Shown here in pieces: positions 46,158 to 56,882 of a stretch of DNA of 64,000 bases (its first letter is position 1; each line of letters opens with the position of its first letter). This DNA is from Narthecium ossifragum (Eukaryota; Streptophyta; Magnoliopsida; Dioscoreales; Nartheciaceae). The notes below the pieces were generated by a model. The model had not been told where the DNA came from. It searched no databases and saw only the letters and a program-made list of their open reading frames with translations. Where the stretch lies: positions 1,436,001 through 1,500,000 of the forward strand of contig OY986969.1 in NCBI GenBank assembly GCA_963920575.1, in the 5' to 3' direction. Position numbers and translations under genes: made by a program.

Positions 46158-46559
46158 CATGCTTCATATCGTCGGCAACCTTGTCGCCCTCGTCGATTCC
46201 CTTGGACAAGATCAAGTGAGTACCTTTGTTTCAGAAAAAGAAAAAAAATGATCTTTTTGGTCAATCTAATGGTTTTTGTTTCGGGGTGTGATGGGATGGC
46301 GATAAGGTGTTCGTGGTGGGGCATAATTGGGGGGCGATAGTGGCTTGGAGCCTGAGCATGTTCTGGGCGGACAAGGTGCGGGTGCTGGTGACAAATCTGG
46401 ATTGGAACAAGGAATTATTGGTTGCTATGACGGGAGATTTTTGCAAATAATTGGCTTGTAATTGGATGCTATCATCTAAATTATTGGCTTATTAATTAGG
46501 ATTGTTCATGATGAGGTTTCAAATATTGTACAAGAGTTTTTTTTTTGTACAAGTTTGAA

Positions 46560-47060
46560 TACGCGATGTATATGGGTATTATAAATTCGATTAACATCAT
46601 CTTAAGTATTCATAACTTAAATGTTCCGTCAATAAAATTGATTACCATCATCGAATGAAAAAAATAGTTTGGCCAATAAAATTCCTTCTCCAATATCCAA
46701 AATATGACAATTATTATATTTTCATCAACATAGATATCCAAATATGACAATTATATTATTAATGTCATAAAATTTTTAATATATATCAAAATCAAAATAC
46801 ATGGTGGTATTATCACCACTAGCATTCAGGGGTGACCATATTCCCATTCCATCGCAAAACAAACACAAAAACTGAAAAAGTCACTGAATTCTGTTTCCAT
46901 TCCAACACCAAACAAACAATAAAAATGACATTCCACCACCACCAAACAAACAGCAAAAGTGACATTCTATTTCATTCCATTCCACATGAATCACATTCCA
47001 TTCCAATACTCCATTCCAATACTCCATTCCAAATCATTCCAACGAAACAAACGCCCCCAA
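46560..47060 (-). mobile_element. MITE family copy with GGAATG repeats (inverted relative to 56.1 kb)
   Basis: CATTCCATTCCA-type repeats, GAAACAAACGCCCCC near 47043-47057 and GGGGTGACCATATTCCCATT near 46830 are the reverse complement of 56118-56600. The AT-rich inner half is also related (TTGACGGAACATT versus AATGTTCCGTCAA). No coding capacity. Confidence 0.75.
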
Positions 47061-47075
47061 ATCACAAAGATCATC

Positions 47076-47350
47076 AGTGCACCAATAACCCAGTGCTTCA
47101 GTTGATCCACTTTACAATTTGGGAACTATATCAGAGAAGATTATGACTAAGATATGGAATAGATCGCATTTATCCCCCTCATTTTTTTCAAAATATCATT
47201 ATATGCGTGCGATCCATTCTGATTCATGCCAACCAAACACCCCCTCCTCAATTAGTGCACCAATAATAGTTGATATTTAGGAACCATATCAGAGAACATT
47301 ATGACAAGATATGGAATAGATCACGTAGATCCCCTCATTTTTTAAAATCC
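47076..47350 (+). repeat. Direct duplication upstream of the CLE-like gene
   Basis: AGTGCACCAATAA ... GGAACTATATCAGAGAA ... ATTATGACTAAGATATGG ... CCCCCTCATTTTTT (47076-47213) recurs in diverged form at 47254-47350. The second copy runs straight into the TATA box of the peptide gene. Confidence 0.75.
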
Positions 47351-47351
47351 C

Positions 47352-47366
47352 ATTGTATATATATAG
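47352..47366 (+). promoter_or_regulatory. TATA box of the CLE-like gene
   Basis: TGTATATATATAGGGG, about 50 bp upstream of the start codon, giving a very short leader. Confidence 0.55.
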
Positions 47367-47408
47367 GGGAGTGGTCCGTCTTTGTATCTATCTATATAGC
47401 ACTTTCAA

Positions 47409-47711
47409 ATGGAGACCAAGGTATCTCTTTTAGTTTTATTAGTGGTCTTGGCTTTGTTTACTGGGAGTGGCAATGGTGCGAGGCTAGGTGGGCCGGATAC
47501 GCTCCTGATTGGCGTCGACAAGCCCGAGCAACCCGCCAGCCTGCGCACCGGCAGATATGATTGGATCAAACGTCTGGTTCCCTCCGGCCCGAATCAAGTA
47601 GAGCCGCCGCCGACGCCGCCAGCCGTCGCCGAAAGAGATCGCGAAAAGCCGCCGGGGAATCCTGCAGACGGGTTCAAACAGAGAGAAGTTCTGGCTCATG
47701 GAGTCCATTGA
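47409..47711 (+). CDS. Small secreted peptide precursor with a CLE-like motif
   Basis: Single-exon, 100 aa. Residues 1-24 (METKVSLLVLLVVLALFTGS...) are a clear signal peptide, with likely cleavage after GNGA. A KR pair precedes RLVPSGPNQVEP at 55-66. The first eight residues match the CLE dodecapeptide consensus R-x-V-P-S-G-P-N, but CLE peptides normally end P-L-H-N/H, while here Q-V-E-P follows. The motif is also mid-protein rather than near the C-terminus; a Pro-rich and then charged tail follows (PPPTPPAVAERDREK). CLE peptides are extracellular ligands of leucine-rich-repeat receptor kinases controlling meristems and vasculature. It could be a diverged CLE, a different peptide family, or a decaying gene. 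A TATA box lies at the right distance. Confidence 0.6.
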   Translation: METKVSLLVLLVVLALFTGSGNGARLGGPDTLLIGVDKPEQPASLRTGRYDWIKRLVPSGPNQVEPPPTPPAVAERDREKPPGNPADGFKQREVLAHGVH

Positions 47712-49276
47712 ATCGAGCTACTTTTGGCAGTAGGATTGGCAGGAATCATGAATCATACCAATGTTTCATGTTTTGGTTATTCTACAAATAAATAGTGAAA
47801 GAGATTGCTGTTAGTGATTATTACGGGCGCTTTTAATTTTAAGTATATGAATATTATTTCTTAAGAGGGATGAATCTCGAATGATGTAGGAATTAACTAG
47901 TCTTTATATGGAAGGGAAAAAAGCTGTGATACACTATACCTTCTAACAAGAAAGGAAATGAAAGAATATAGTAAAGCCTATGATTGTCGCTAAGGCAGTC
48001 ATGTTATTGGTGGACTCGTCGGTCGTTTTTGTGAGGATGCCTGCCGTATATGATTGTTGCTAGGGCGGATGGTATCACTAGATATTATAGACGGATTTTT
48101 TTTCAGATTTTTGTTGGGCCCCTACGAATAGCGTTTTGCTTCCTAATGGGATTTCTTTGTAGTTCTCTGGATACTTAGCTTTGCCTTGACTAATCGAAAA
48201 AGAAAGAAAGAACATAGTAAAGCAATGACATCAAATCTTCATCCAAACATCTTTCGAGTTTCACAGAAACAATCAAGAAATGCTACCCTCAGTTGAATTC
48301 TGTACTCTTGTGAAGAGGAATCGCATAAGTCCCCAAATTAGAGAACTCTGACACTGAATAACTTAGTCCAGCTTCGAAATCTATCAAAATTCCAACACCT
48401 GAGAATCTTATTCCAGGTATTTTATCACAACACCTGAGAATCAAATGAATGTGACTACTAACCTGAATTGTATACTGCCTAAAGAACTTGAACAGGTCTG
48501 TAAGAACGCATTGCCCTAACTATACAACCAAAAATATCCTTTTCCATGTTCTGCCTCATAATGTTTCCTCAGAATGACTACCAGCATTGATTGAAAACAA
48601 TGGAGGCTGTTTCTGGGTCAAGCATTTCGACCAAAAGCTCCTCTGGCCACCTCCATGCCATCATCCTTTTAACTGAAGTTTTCTTCTCATATATGCACAT
48701 CAACTTAACCTCTCAAAATATCTGAACCTAATCCACGAAATGATATGCAAAATTACTGGCTCTAGAACAAAAGACAAACAAGAAATATATTCTAAGTGTA
48801 ACTGTATTCGGTGGCTACTATTTTCCCTGCTTTAAAGGAAGCTGATGTTGGTATGACTATTAAAAGAGCTTAGAAAGAGAAGAGCAGGGGAAAAGAAACA
48901 AGAAATAAACAGGACAAATTCAGATAGATCATTCACCAACAAAAGGTGATATTTGATCAAATAACAATCACAAACCATCTTGGTGGCCAGGATTGAAGAA
49001 TATTCACCTACGACAGTCACCTCCCCTCGAATCCCCACATATATTTGAGAGAGATAAAACCGGCATGCATTTCCACTTACCTTTCCTTCTTAAGCATATA
49101 AAATAGCTTAAAAATGAGCATAGTGCCATCATAAAACCCAGTTTAGCAGAACATAATAACTAAAATTCATCGACTATAAACAGGGACTGACGAAATTATG
49201 CATAGCACAAGTGGACAGCATGTACCAAACAACAGTGATTGACAAAAATGATATCATAAGCTCACCACTCATGAAG
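47712..49276. other. Intergenic, no gene supported
   Basis: Related segments GATTGTCGCTAAGGC and GATTGTTGCTAGGGC lie near 47982 and 48053. TGACTAATCGAAAAAGAAAGAAAG near 48190 resembles a LINE 3' end, but no body is recognisable. Confidence 0.4.
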
Positions 49277-49370
49277 CCGAAACTCAAGTACAACATTGAC
49301 GGATATCCGAAACTCAAGAACAACATTTGACGGATATCCGAAACTCAAGTACAACATCGACGGATATTCG
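49277..49370 (+). repeat. Three tandem copies of a ~31-bp unit
   Basis: CCGAAACTCAAGTACAACAT plus TGACGGATAT, starting at 49277, 49307 and 49338 with one or two differences each. Lies downstream of the OTU gene's stop. Confidence 0.9.
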
Positions 49371-49659
49371 ATTGATGGACAATAGGGTACAGAAAAAATT
49401 GCCAAAAAAAAGCCACAGTATCTAATAATTAAAGAGACTTGGTTTTGTGGCTAGCTAAACCATTACAGAGGCACTTTAAGGAACCTCAAAAGCAGGTAAC
49501 TACCTGCAGATAGAGTCAGTATTGATCCAACAAGGATCTGTTAAGAATTAGGAAGAAAAAGATAAATTCCCCTTCCAACCTAAAAAATGAATGCATCACA
49601 AATTCCGATGCAAAAATCGAAGTCAACCTCTAACCCACAAAACTGTGAACCAATGGTCC

Positions 49660-52600
49660 TCAAAGTACAACGGCTGCCTTCTCCTGGGAAATAAGAGAAA
49701 TAGGGTTGGCCACCAATGGTTCGTAGTGGTCGGCACCCGCACCACACCAGCCTGCAAAGCAGCAGGTATTTGAAGCTAAAACAATCTTTCACAAAAGAAC
49801 TAAAAGTCGAACACAATGCAAAAAACTACAATGTGACATTGAAGACAACCAACAGCAACAAGCAAATAAAGTACTCAATAAGAATAAGCCAGTGATCACC
49901 GGGCTATTTCAACAGGCAAGCCCCTCAATTCGAAGCCCTTCATACCAATAAAAAAAATCCTAAGCTATAATTTTGGTCTTTGTTCATTACAATGCATAAA
50001 AGAAAACTATATAGTATTTTTATGGTGCTTTACTTTATTTTTACTCTTTCCTTTACGTGGGCATCAGCGTTGGATGCATTAACTAATGCAAACAACAATT
50101 CCTCACTTAAACAACTGAATACAGGTATTTATTATGTGGAGATTCATCAACTTATCAGTTGAAACTCCACATATAATGTTCCTGAATGGTATTCTTGTAG
50201 CAAGGCACCATCAAGCTCAGGGTGGAGTGCTCAGATTAAAATAGCCAGCAGTTGAATGATTAGTTTTGCTAGTACCTTAGAATACCCACTTGTATCAAAA
50301 GCAGACAAAGAGCAGTATTCAAGCATACTTGAATATGAAGTCATCGTTATTAATGTTTCCTTGTGCTGTTACAATTAATAATGTAATTTATATCATGGTC
50401 ATCACAATAATCGTGGATCTTCGAATAGTGACGTGAATGCGTATAGAGACAACAGCCTTAAGAACACAGGATGCATTCAAAGTATATATCTACAACCAGA
50501 AGGAACATATAGAAGATTGTAACGCTGGAAGATTGGGATGTAGAGTTTGCCTAGGACACTTATCTTCAGTAATAAGCTGTTCCTCAAGAGAATGTTGGAT
50601 ATTGACTAAGGAATTGCTTTAAAACAATAGTGCCAGACACATGCTAAAGATCCCATATAAATGAGACTTAAGGGCTATATACCTGTTCCTTTCATGAATA
50701 GGAAAATCGGGGGTTCACAAATCTCTCCCCTTGGACGATGTGGAAGAAAAAATACACAATTCTCTTCCTCAACCATTGCATCTGATCCATGAGCTTGTAC
50801 CTGAAAGCATCAAGAGACAAATGAAAACTACAAAAGTAGTTCCACTTGAACCTAAATACAACAACAATAGACACACGGAGATGAATATAGTGCATAAGTG
50901 CACTATGTGTTGCATGTTAATAGGCCTGTTGGAATCTATTTCTTATTGGACTTTTTAAAATTGAAGCCAAATTCAAACAGCAAATCATTGACGAGTTTCT
51001 CAAGCACTCTAAGAATTCCAAATGGAGCATTGATGTCCAAAGATTTGAAATGACTTGACATCGTAATCCATTTAGTTGTTCTCCTTCATGTAAATGTGGG
51101 TATTTGCAAGATCCCTAGCTGAAATGAGCATTATTTGCTCAACAACATGCAAAGTCAGCTCAAATAATTCTTTGTTTTGAAAAAGACTTCAAGCTAACTA
51201 AACGCAACAAAGATTCAGGTTCTGTAATGGAAAAGTGTAAAGACGAAGATTCAAACTTTATTAAAGGCATAAAGTATAGGACTGGGGAATTAAAAGACAC
51301 CCACCACATAAACTTCTCTCTTGAACTCAGTTGCAAGGCTTTCAATCGCAATATCATCTCCAAATGCAGCTGCATGGCCACCTCGGTTCTCATCAACTGT
51401 TAGCAAGCCCTCCTCCGTGTATTGCAAATTAATGATGTCATACTCATCATCAGGGGAACCTGAGATGGACATGTACTTCACCCAGCTTGGACCATCGTTC
51501 ACGACAATGCATCTCTCCTTGTAGATAGACTCTGCCGCAGCCTCCCTTCAATCAGATACAAATTCAAATTTTCAGCCCAAGTGAAAAACTATGAATACAA
51601 AATTAAACTTGCATTCAATCCTATAAATCAGGAACATAATAAGCATTCAATTTCCACATACCATGACAATGCTTGATTGCTTTCAAAGGCTCTAAACAAA
51701 GTTCCTAGCTTAATGGAAAGAATTAAAGAGCAATGACGTATAGTCATGAGAAAATTAAAACATCTGAAAGTACGAGGATTATCTGAAAAGATTCATAAGC
51801 AACTTTAATCCATTATATAAGAATGAGACTAATAACGAAACTGAATGATGCATATCAAGTACAAGGAAAACCAACAAAACACCCAAAATACAAACAAGAA
51901 ACGGAGAAAAATCGAGTAATAGATCTACAAGCGAACAAAAAATAACCGCAAGATCTTTTGAATCGATAGAATATAACCAAAACAAGCAACATAAAGATAT
52001 GTTATTAAGCACATCAATATGCTTATAATAACCAAAATATCTACGATTAAGGAAAAAAAAATCCATCTATATGGTAAAGAGAAATATAAACAACGTGAAA
52101 AAGAAACAAGATTTAACAAGGCTATCCGAAAAGGCTACCTCAGCAGGCCAAGATCTACAAGCTCCTGGACGGCAGTATCGAGCGCATCCCGATCGGCCTT
52201 CCTGACGAGCAGCTTCACCTCCTGGATGACATGGATCCCCCACCCCGCCTTCAGATCTGGCGCGTAGAGGTGCCGTATAACCCCATCCACCAAATCTCTC
52301 CCCGGCCCATCGTCTCTATCGTAGTCCTCTTGGAATCTCCTCACAGTCCTCATCCTCAGCTCCCTCGCCTCCATCCCTCTCGCGCCCATTGCCTTCCTTG
52401 CAGCCGTAAAGAGACAGTTCCCATCCGACTCCACCTCGCCGCCATGTTCCAGCCGGAACCCAATACCCGCTGCCGACGAATCTGCCGGGTTCTTCCACAA
52501 AACGCCTTTCGAGTGGATCTTGTTCAAGATCCGGCGCTGCTGGTCCTCCAAACCGCTCACGGAATCCCATGGCGAAGGTTCTTGAGGCTCAGGCGGAGGG

Positions 52601-52713
52601 GCCACCGCAGAGGGCTGCCGCGAATCGCGCCACGGGAGGAGCGCCGGCGGCGGAGTAGGAGGAGAAGCTAAGGTTTCCGCAGCGGGGCTCGTCTCGCAGA
52701 ACATCTTGCCCAT
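49660..52713 (-). CDS. OTU-domain cysteine protease (deubiquitinase-like), four exons
   Basis: Exons on the minus strand: 52713-52139, 51545-51305, 50800-50683, 49751-49660. All junctions are GT-AG and the joined frame encodes 341 aa. Residues 1-60 are Pro-rich and low complexity. The OTU domain starts near 94 with ESDGNCLFTAARKAMG: Asp97 and nucleophile Cys100 give the D-x-x-C box. Exon 2 carries the WVKYMSISGSPDDEYD and GGHAAAFGDDIAIESLA segments, and exon 4 the GADHYEPLV box with catalytic His320. OTU enzymes remove ubiquitin from proteins; the linkage preference and partners cannot be told. The spacing of C and H is within the family's range. The first exon is GC-rich (CpG-dense), like other gene starts here. 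Intact; no neighbouring gene in the same pathway. Confidence 0.88.
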
Positions 52714-53709
52714 GGATCTCGTATCTAGCTTAAGGTTAGTATTAGGGTTTCGAGGGCCTTCGTTCGTCTCTCCTCTGCCCTAGGGTTTGCAGAAGAGAGG
52801 GGGAGAGAGAAGAGAGAGAAACAGCTCGGGGGGAAATGTTTCCGTTATAGAGACGAAGGGATTGTGGTTGACGACCGGATCCACTGGACAGCCCATCCTA
52901 CCACATCACCGTACAAGACACACATCTAGCAGCCACGTAAGCAAATAGTGGGTCCCAGCTATCAACTTGTCCACGTGAGTGATATCTATAGGTTAGTTCT
53001 TGTGATCATTCATGGCTAATCCCGTAGCAAATGGAGGTGTTGTCAGAGTGTGGGACAGGTGGAGGCATGCTATTGGCAGGGTGAGGGAAGGTATGATGGT
53101 CCGCAGGGGAAGCGTAGAGGAGGGAGGGTGCCCAGGGCCAGCCAGGGCCAGGGGAGGCATCCGTTGGATAACGAGTAGTTTAATTGGTTGGGACCACGTG
53201 CGGTGTAGGTGCCAGCTGGATCCTTTGACTGCCGCCGCGCGAGCGGGCATCCGATGCGTTTCCGGCTGTGACGCCGCCACATGGACCAATTTAGCCCGGT
53301 CGGAATAACCCTTAATCCGAATTAAGAAAAGAAATGTTTTAAAAATATTATTTAAAATATTTTTGAATCCATCACTTATTTCACGTTTTATCTCTTAAAT
53401 ATTTTTTTTTATTTTAAATAATCATTATAAAGTTATTCTCTTTATTCACTCTATTTTTTTTCTTATATTAAATAATTATTATAAAGTTATTTTCAAATCA
53501 GAAATAAAATCTCTTGAATCAAAATAAAATTATCCCGCGTCAGACGAGCCCTTATAGTTACGCGGTGTCGGGAGCTGCTATGATGTTACGGACAAATTAC
53601 AGCGATCGAAGTGAGGCAGCGAAATCTTTGGCCGTGCGTTTCTCGTCTGGATGCAGAACTCGAGGACGGGTGCTGGCACGATAAGCCGTTGGAGGTATAT
53701 TATGTTCAT
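52714..53709. other. OTU gene promoter and intergenic
   Basis: A GA-rich leader (GAGAGAAGAGAGAGAAAC) lies just upstream of the minus-strand start. TTATTATAAAGTTATT-type segments repeat near 53415 and 53475. No gene seen. Confidence 0.4.
53702..53709 (+). repeat. 5' target-site duplication of hAT-1
   Basis: ATGTTCAT, repeated exactly at 54075-54082. Confidence 0.85.
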
Positions 53710-54074
53710 TAAGAATGAGTATTCGGTTCTCGGTTCAGAATAAAAAAATCGAATTTTTTTCGATCCAGATTTTAGAGAACCGAACCGAATTACCATTGAA
53801 ATCGAACTGAATTTTTCGGTTCCAAAATAATTGGAACCGAACCGAACTGAACCGAACCGAATTTTTTGGGTTTGTGGGTAGTCTAGGTTAACGGGTTAAT
53901 CGGTAGTCGGGTTATTCGGTTCTAACCCGAACCGAACCGAATTTTTTTTTCAAGAACCAAACCGAACCGAGAACCGAATTTTTTGTAGATGCCAGAACCG
54001 AACCGAACCGAATGGACCGAACTAATTCGGTTCGGTTCGATTTTTCTGGTTCGATTCGGTTCTGCTCACCCCTA
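53710..54074. mobile_element. Non-autonomous hAT element 1 (GAACCGAACCGAA-rich)
   Basis: 365 bp. The left end TAAGAATGAGTA and the inverted right end TAGGGGTGAGCA form imperfect 12-bp termini, flanked by a perfect 8-bp duplication, the hAT size. The interior is mostly tandem GGTTC/GAACC pentamers (GAACCGAACCGAATT) in both orientations, so both halves can pair. No transposase. Confidence 0.82.
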
Positions 54075-54082
54075 ATGTTCAT

Positions 54083-55259
54083 AGACCTTTTTACGGTATA
54101 TGTGGACCGTTGGATCAGATGTTTCGGATGATGTGCATCAGCTAATAAAATCGTGCCACGTGGTCGCGAGATGTTGACAGACCGCTAGAAGCTTCGAGAA
54201 GGGCATAGATTGAGCTGGCTCAGCTACATTGGCAACGAACACGGAACAGCTAAACCAAGCGAGTCAGTGATCGACCCACGTCTGGTATCAGATCTGAAAG
54301 AGGCCAGCCTTGGGCCATGACGGTTTATTATGAGTCAGTGCAAGGCCTGAGCCCTGGCCTGGTAATGTCTTCTTGGTGGCGTTTTGGGCCTCCAAATCCT
54401 GGTACCTACCACACTCACCTAACTAAAGTCACTTATTTTGGGCTGGGCCTCAGGAATATCTGGCCAAGACAGCCCATGTAATAACTAGGATTGTATCCAT
54501 GTTGGGCTTAGCTAATATACATGCCATAAGTGGGGACGACTGCATATATGGATCAGCAGATGGGATAGGTTACGTGAAGCCGGAGAGAACCATAGGTGCA
54601 TGCATGCATGAGATTAACTAAAGATGATTGCAGCAAGAAGTACCTACGTCAGAGATAAGGAGATAAGGGAGTGGATATGATGGAGGAGGCATCAATGGAG
54701 GAGATAAGGATGACAGTAGAAAGGCAGAGGCTGAAGCAGACAAAGTGATCATCTAAAAGCATGAATTAGATTTCTTTGCAGATATATAACAACCTTTCGG
54801 TTCAACAGGCTTATGGCTATCCAAACTTACTTGATTTTTTAAGCTTGCTTTCTCTCCTTATTTTATCTGCATGATTTGCATCTTGTTGGCTAAATACAGG
54901 ACATGAAGCATGGAATGATATGAAGCGTGTCCAGTTATATCGATCTCTTTTCTTTCTTCTTCTTTATTTGAGGAATTAAGCCGAAGCTACGTCATCCCAA
55001 TTATATCGATCTCTATATATTTATGCCTTTTATCTTATTTCTTGTAGTTATTGATGCGCTTTTTTACATTGATAAAAGTTAGACTTCGACCCTATACTGC
55101 TATACATAATCAACTCAAAAACCAAGCTGAAGAACCTCCGTTGGGAGTAAAAGGAGCCTGGAGCTGCCTGCTGTTAGAATTTTAGTGGGAGGAACATCAA
55201 TAACATGTTTGTGGATTTGAGACGTGTATAAATACTATCTTTATGAAGATGTTAATTTG
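54083..55259. other. Intergenic, no gene supported
   Basis: Mixed composition; nothing recognisable in six frames. Confidence 0.45.
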
Positions 55260-55267
55260 CCTCCACC
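55260..55267 (+). repeat. 5' target-site duplication of hAT-2
   Basis: CCTCCACC, repeated exactly at 55826-55833. Confidence 0.9.
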
Positions 55268-55825
55268 TATGGGTGGCAATTCGGGTTCACGGGTCTGGTC
55301 GAGCACCGATATCTCGACCCAAAGATCAAACCTGAACCCGACCCGTTTAATAAACGGGTCCGGTTTATCAATCAGAACCCGACCCATTTATAAACGGGTC
55401 AACCCGTCCCGACCTGTTTAACCCGTTTATTAAACGGGTCGGGTCGACCCGTTTAACAACAATCAAGTAACAAATTATCAACTAACTAATAAAATTAGTA
55501 AGCAATAAAATTACAACTTGTTTCAATTACATCAAAACCATCCAACCTAAACAATTAACTTAAAACTTGTTTTAATTTTCCTTAATTAGATGAGATCACA
55601 TTCAAATTAGCTCTAAAAGTCTAAGTGATATTAAAATTAAACGGGTTAAACGAGTCGACCCGCCTAACCCACGGGTCGACTCGACCCGACCTGACCCATT
55701 TATTCACGGGTCGTAAACAGGTCGATCCGTTTATGACCCGAACCCGATGACACCAAACCCAAACCCGTTTATTTCAGGTCGGATCGGATCGGGTTCGCAG
55801 GTCATCACCTGAATTGCCATCCTTA
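55268..55825. mobile_element. Non-autonomous hAT element 2 (ACGGGTCGACCCGT-rich)
   Basis: 558 bp. The ends TATGGGTGGCAATTCGGGT and the inverted right end TAAGGATGGCAATTCAGGT match over 19 bases with few differences, with an exact 8-bp duplication. Both subterminal regions carry CGGGTC/GACCCG hexamers in both orientations (for example GGGTCGGGTCGACCCGTTTA); the middle (55460-55640) is AT-rich. Different family from hAT-1 but the same design. Confidence 0.88.
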
Positions 55826-56117
55826 CCTCCACCCGATCGAATCAAGTTTGGCTGGGTGACACCGTCGTAGAGTTGGTAACTAAAACTTTATTATAGAAAG
55901 TCAAACAGTTTAAAAATATAAGTTTGGACTGGAAATAAATCTCGAACAAATCATTCATTCCAAAATCTGGATCGAGCCTGAGACTGAGCCGAGCTCGAAC
56001 ATCTTGATCACCTTCGACACCCAAAAAGCGCACCCCAAATCTGGCCCTAATAATAGTATTGGTGGTCCAGATCTGACACCACTGAGGGTAAGGTTAAAAA
56101 CTTCTTACAATCCACGA

Positions 56118-56600
56118 CTTAGGGGGCGTTTGTTTCGTTGGAATGCTTTTGGAATGGAATGTGATTCCAGTGGAATGGAATGGAATGTCACTTTTGTTGT
56201 TTGTTTGGTGATGGTGGAATGGAATGGAATGCCATTTTTGTTGTTTGTTTGGTGTTGGAATGGAAACAGAATCCAGTGACTTTTTCAGTTTTTGTGTTTG
56301 TTTCGCGATGGAATGGGGGATATGGTCACCCCTGAATTCTAGTGGTGAGAATACCACCATGTATTCCGATTTTAATATTTATTAAACTTTTTATGATATT
56401 AATAATATAATATGATTGTGATATTTGGATATCTATGTTTATGAAAATATAATCACTTCGGAATTTCTTTGTTTTTTAATTTTTTCATTCGATGATGATA
56501 ATCAATTTTATTGACGGAACATTTGAGTTCTGAATATGTAAAATGATGTTAATCAAAATTATAACACCCATGTACAAAAAATAAAATAAAATAAAATAAA
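56118..56600 (+). mobile_element. MITE family copy with GGAATG repeats
   Basis: Starts GGGGGCGTTTGTTTCGTTGG, has TGGAATGGAATG runs and TTGTTGTTTGTTTGGTG twice, then GGTCACCCCTGAATTC and an AT-rich half. It is the inverted relative of 46560-47060. Confidence 0.75.
56459..56484 (+). repeat. 26-bp direct repeat, left copy
   Basis: CGGAATTTCTTTG then T-rich; identical 26 bases at 56745-56770. The pair brackets a GC-rich gene fragment. Confidence 0.85.
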
Positions 56601-56642
56601 ATTCAACCTCAAATCGATCTGCAATTAAACCAAAATTATAAC

Positions 56643-56743
56643 TTGTTCAAGGTCTTCTGCTCCCTGCTCTACATGTCCCTCGCCCTCGCCGGCTATCTGA
56701 TGGTCGTCATCATCCTCGAGAAGAAACTACCCTTCTCCAACTG
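56643..56743 (+). pseudogene. GC-rich gene fragment, possibly nodulin-like MFS C-terminus
   Basis: An isolated 100-bp GC-rich block in AT-rich DNA reads LFKVFCSLLYMSLALAGYLM, then VVIILEKKLPFSN and a stop. One hydrophobic helix followed by a short basic tail resembles the last helix of nodulin-like major facilitator proteins, but the match is by eye. No other exon is nearby, and the block lies between 26-bp direct repeats, so it looks like captured DNA. Confidence 0.45.
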
Positions 56744-56882
56744 ACGGAATTTCTTTGTTTTTTAATTTTTGAGGTTTTTGTAAGTATACATAGAATTGCA
56801 AGTATACATGGATTTCTTTCAGAAAATTTCGACAAAACTTCCCCTGTACCGAGGACTATATGAGACAATTCTACAACTTCAT

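Larger units (their letters stand above)
42900..46440 (+). pseudogene. Soluble epoxide hydrolase pseudogene, triplicated and LTR-split
   Basis: An alpha/beta-hydrolase of the plant soluble epoxide hydrolase type. Exon 1 (to 43351, resuming at 46153-46215) reads [32 protein letters not shown] and NNPPDPTKY, then TMLHIVGNLVALVDSLGQDQ before a GTGAGT donor at 46216. Exon 2 (46307-about 46400) reads VFVVGHNWGAIVAWSLSMF. Defects: the oxyanion-loop segment is present three times in tandem (starts 42926, 43065, 43191), a 13-bp insertion shifts copy 1, copy 3 has a stop after HGFP, a 2.8 kb LTR splits the KYT codons, and the catalytic nucleophile Asp of HDWG is Asn. Functional relatives hydrolyse fatty-acid epoxides for cutin and defence. 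The gene start and the last exons were not found. Confidence 0.88.
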
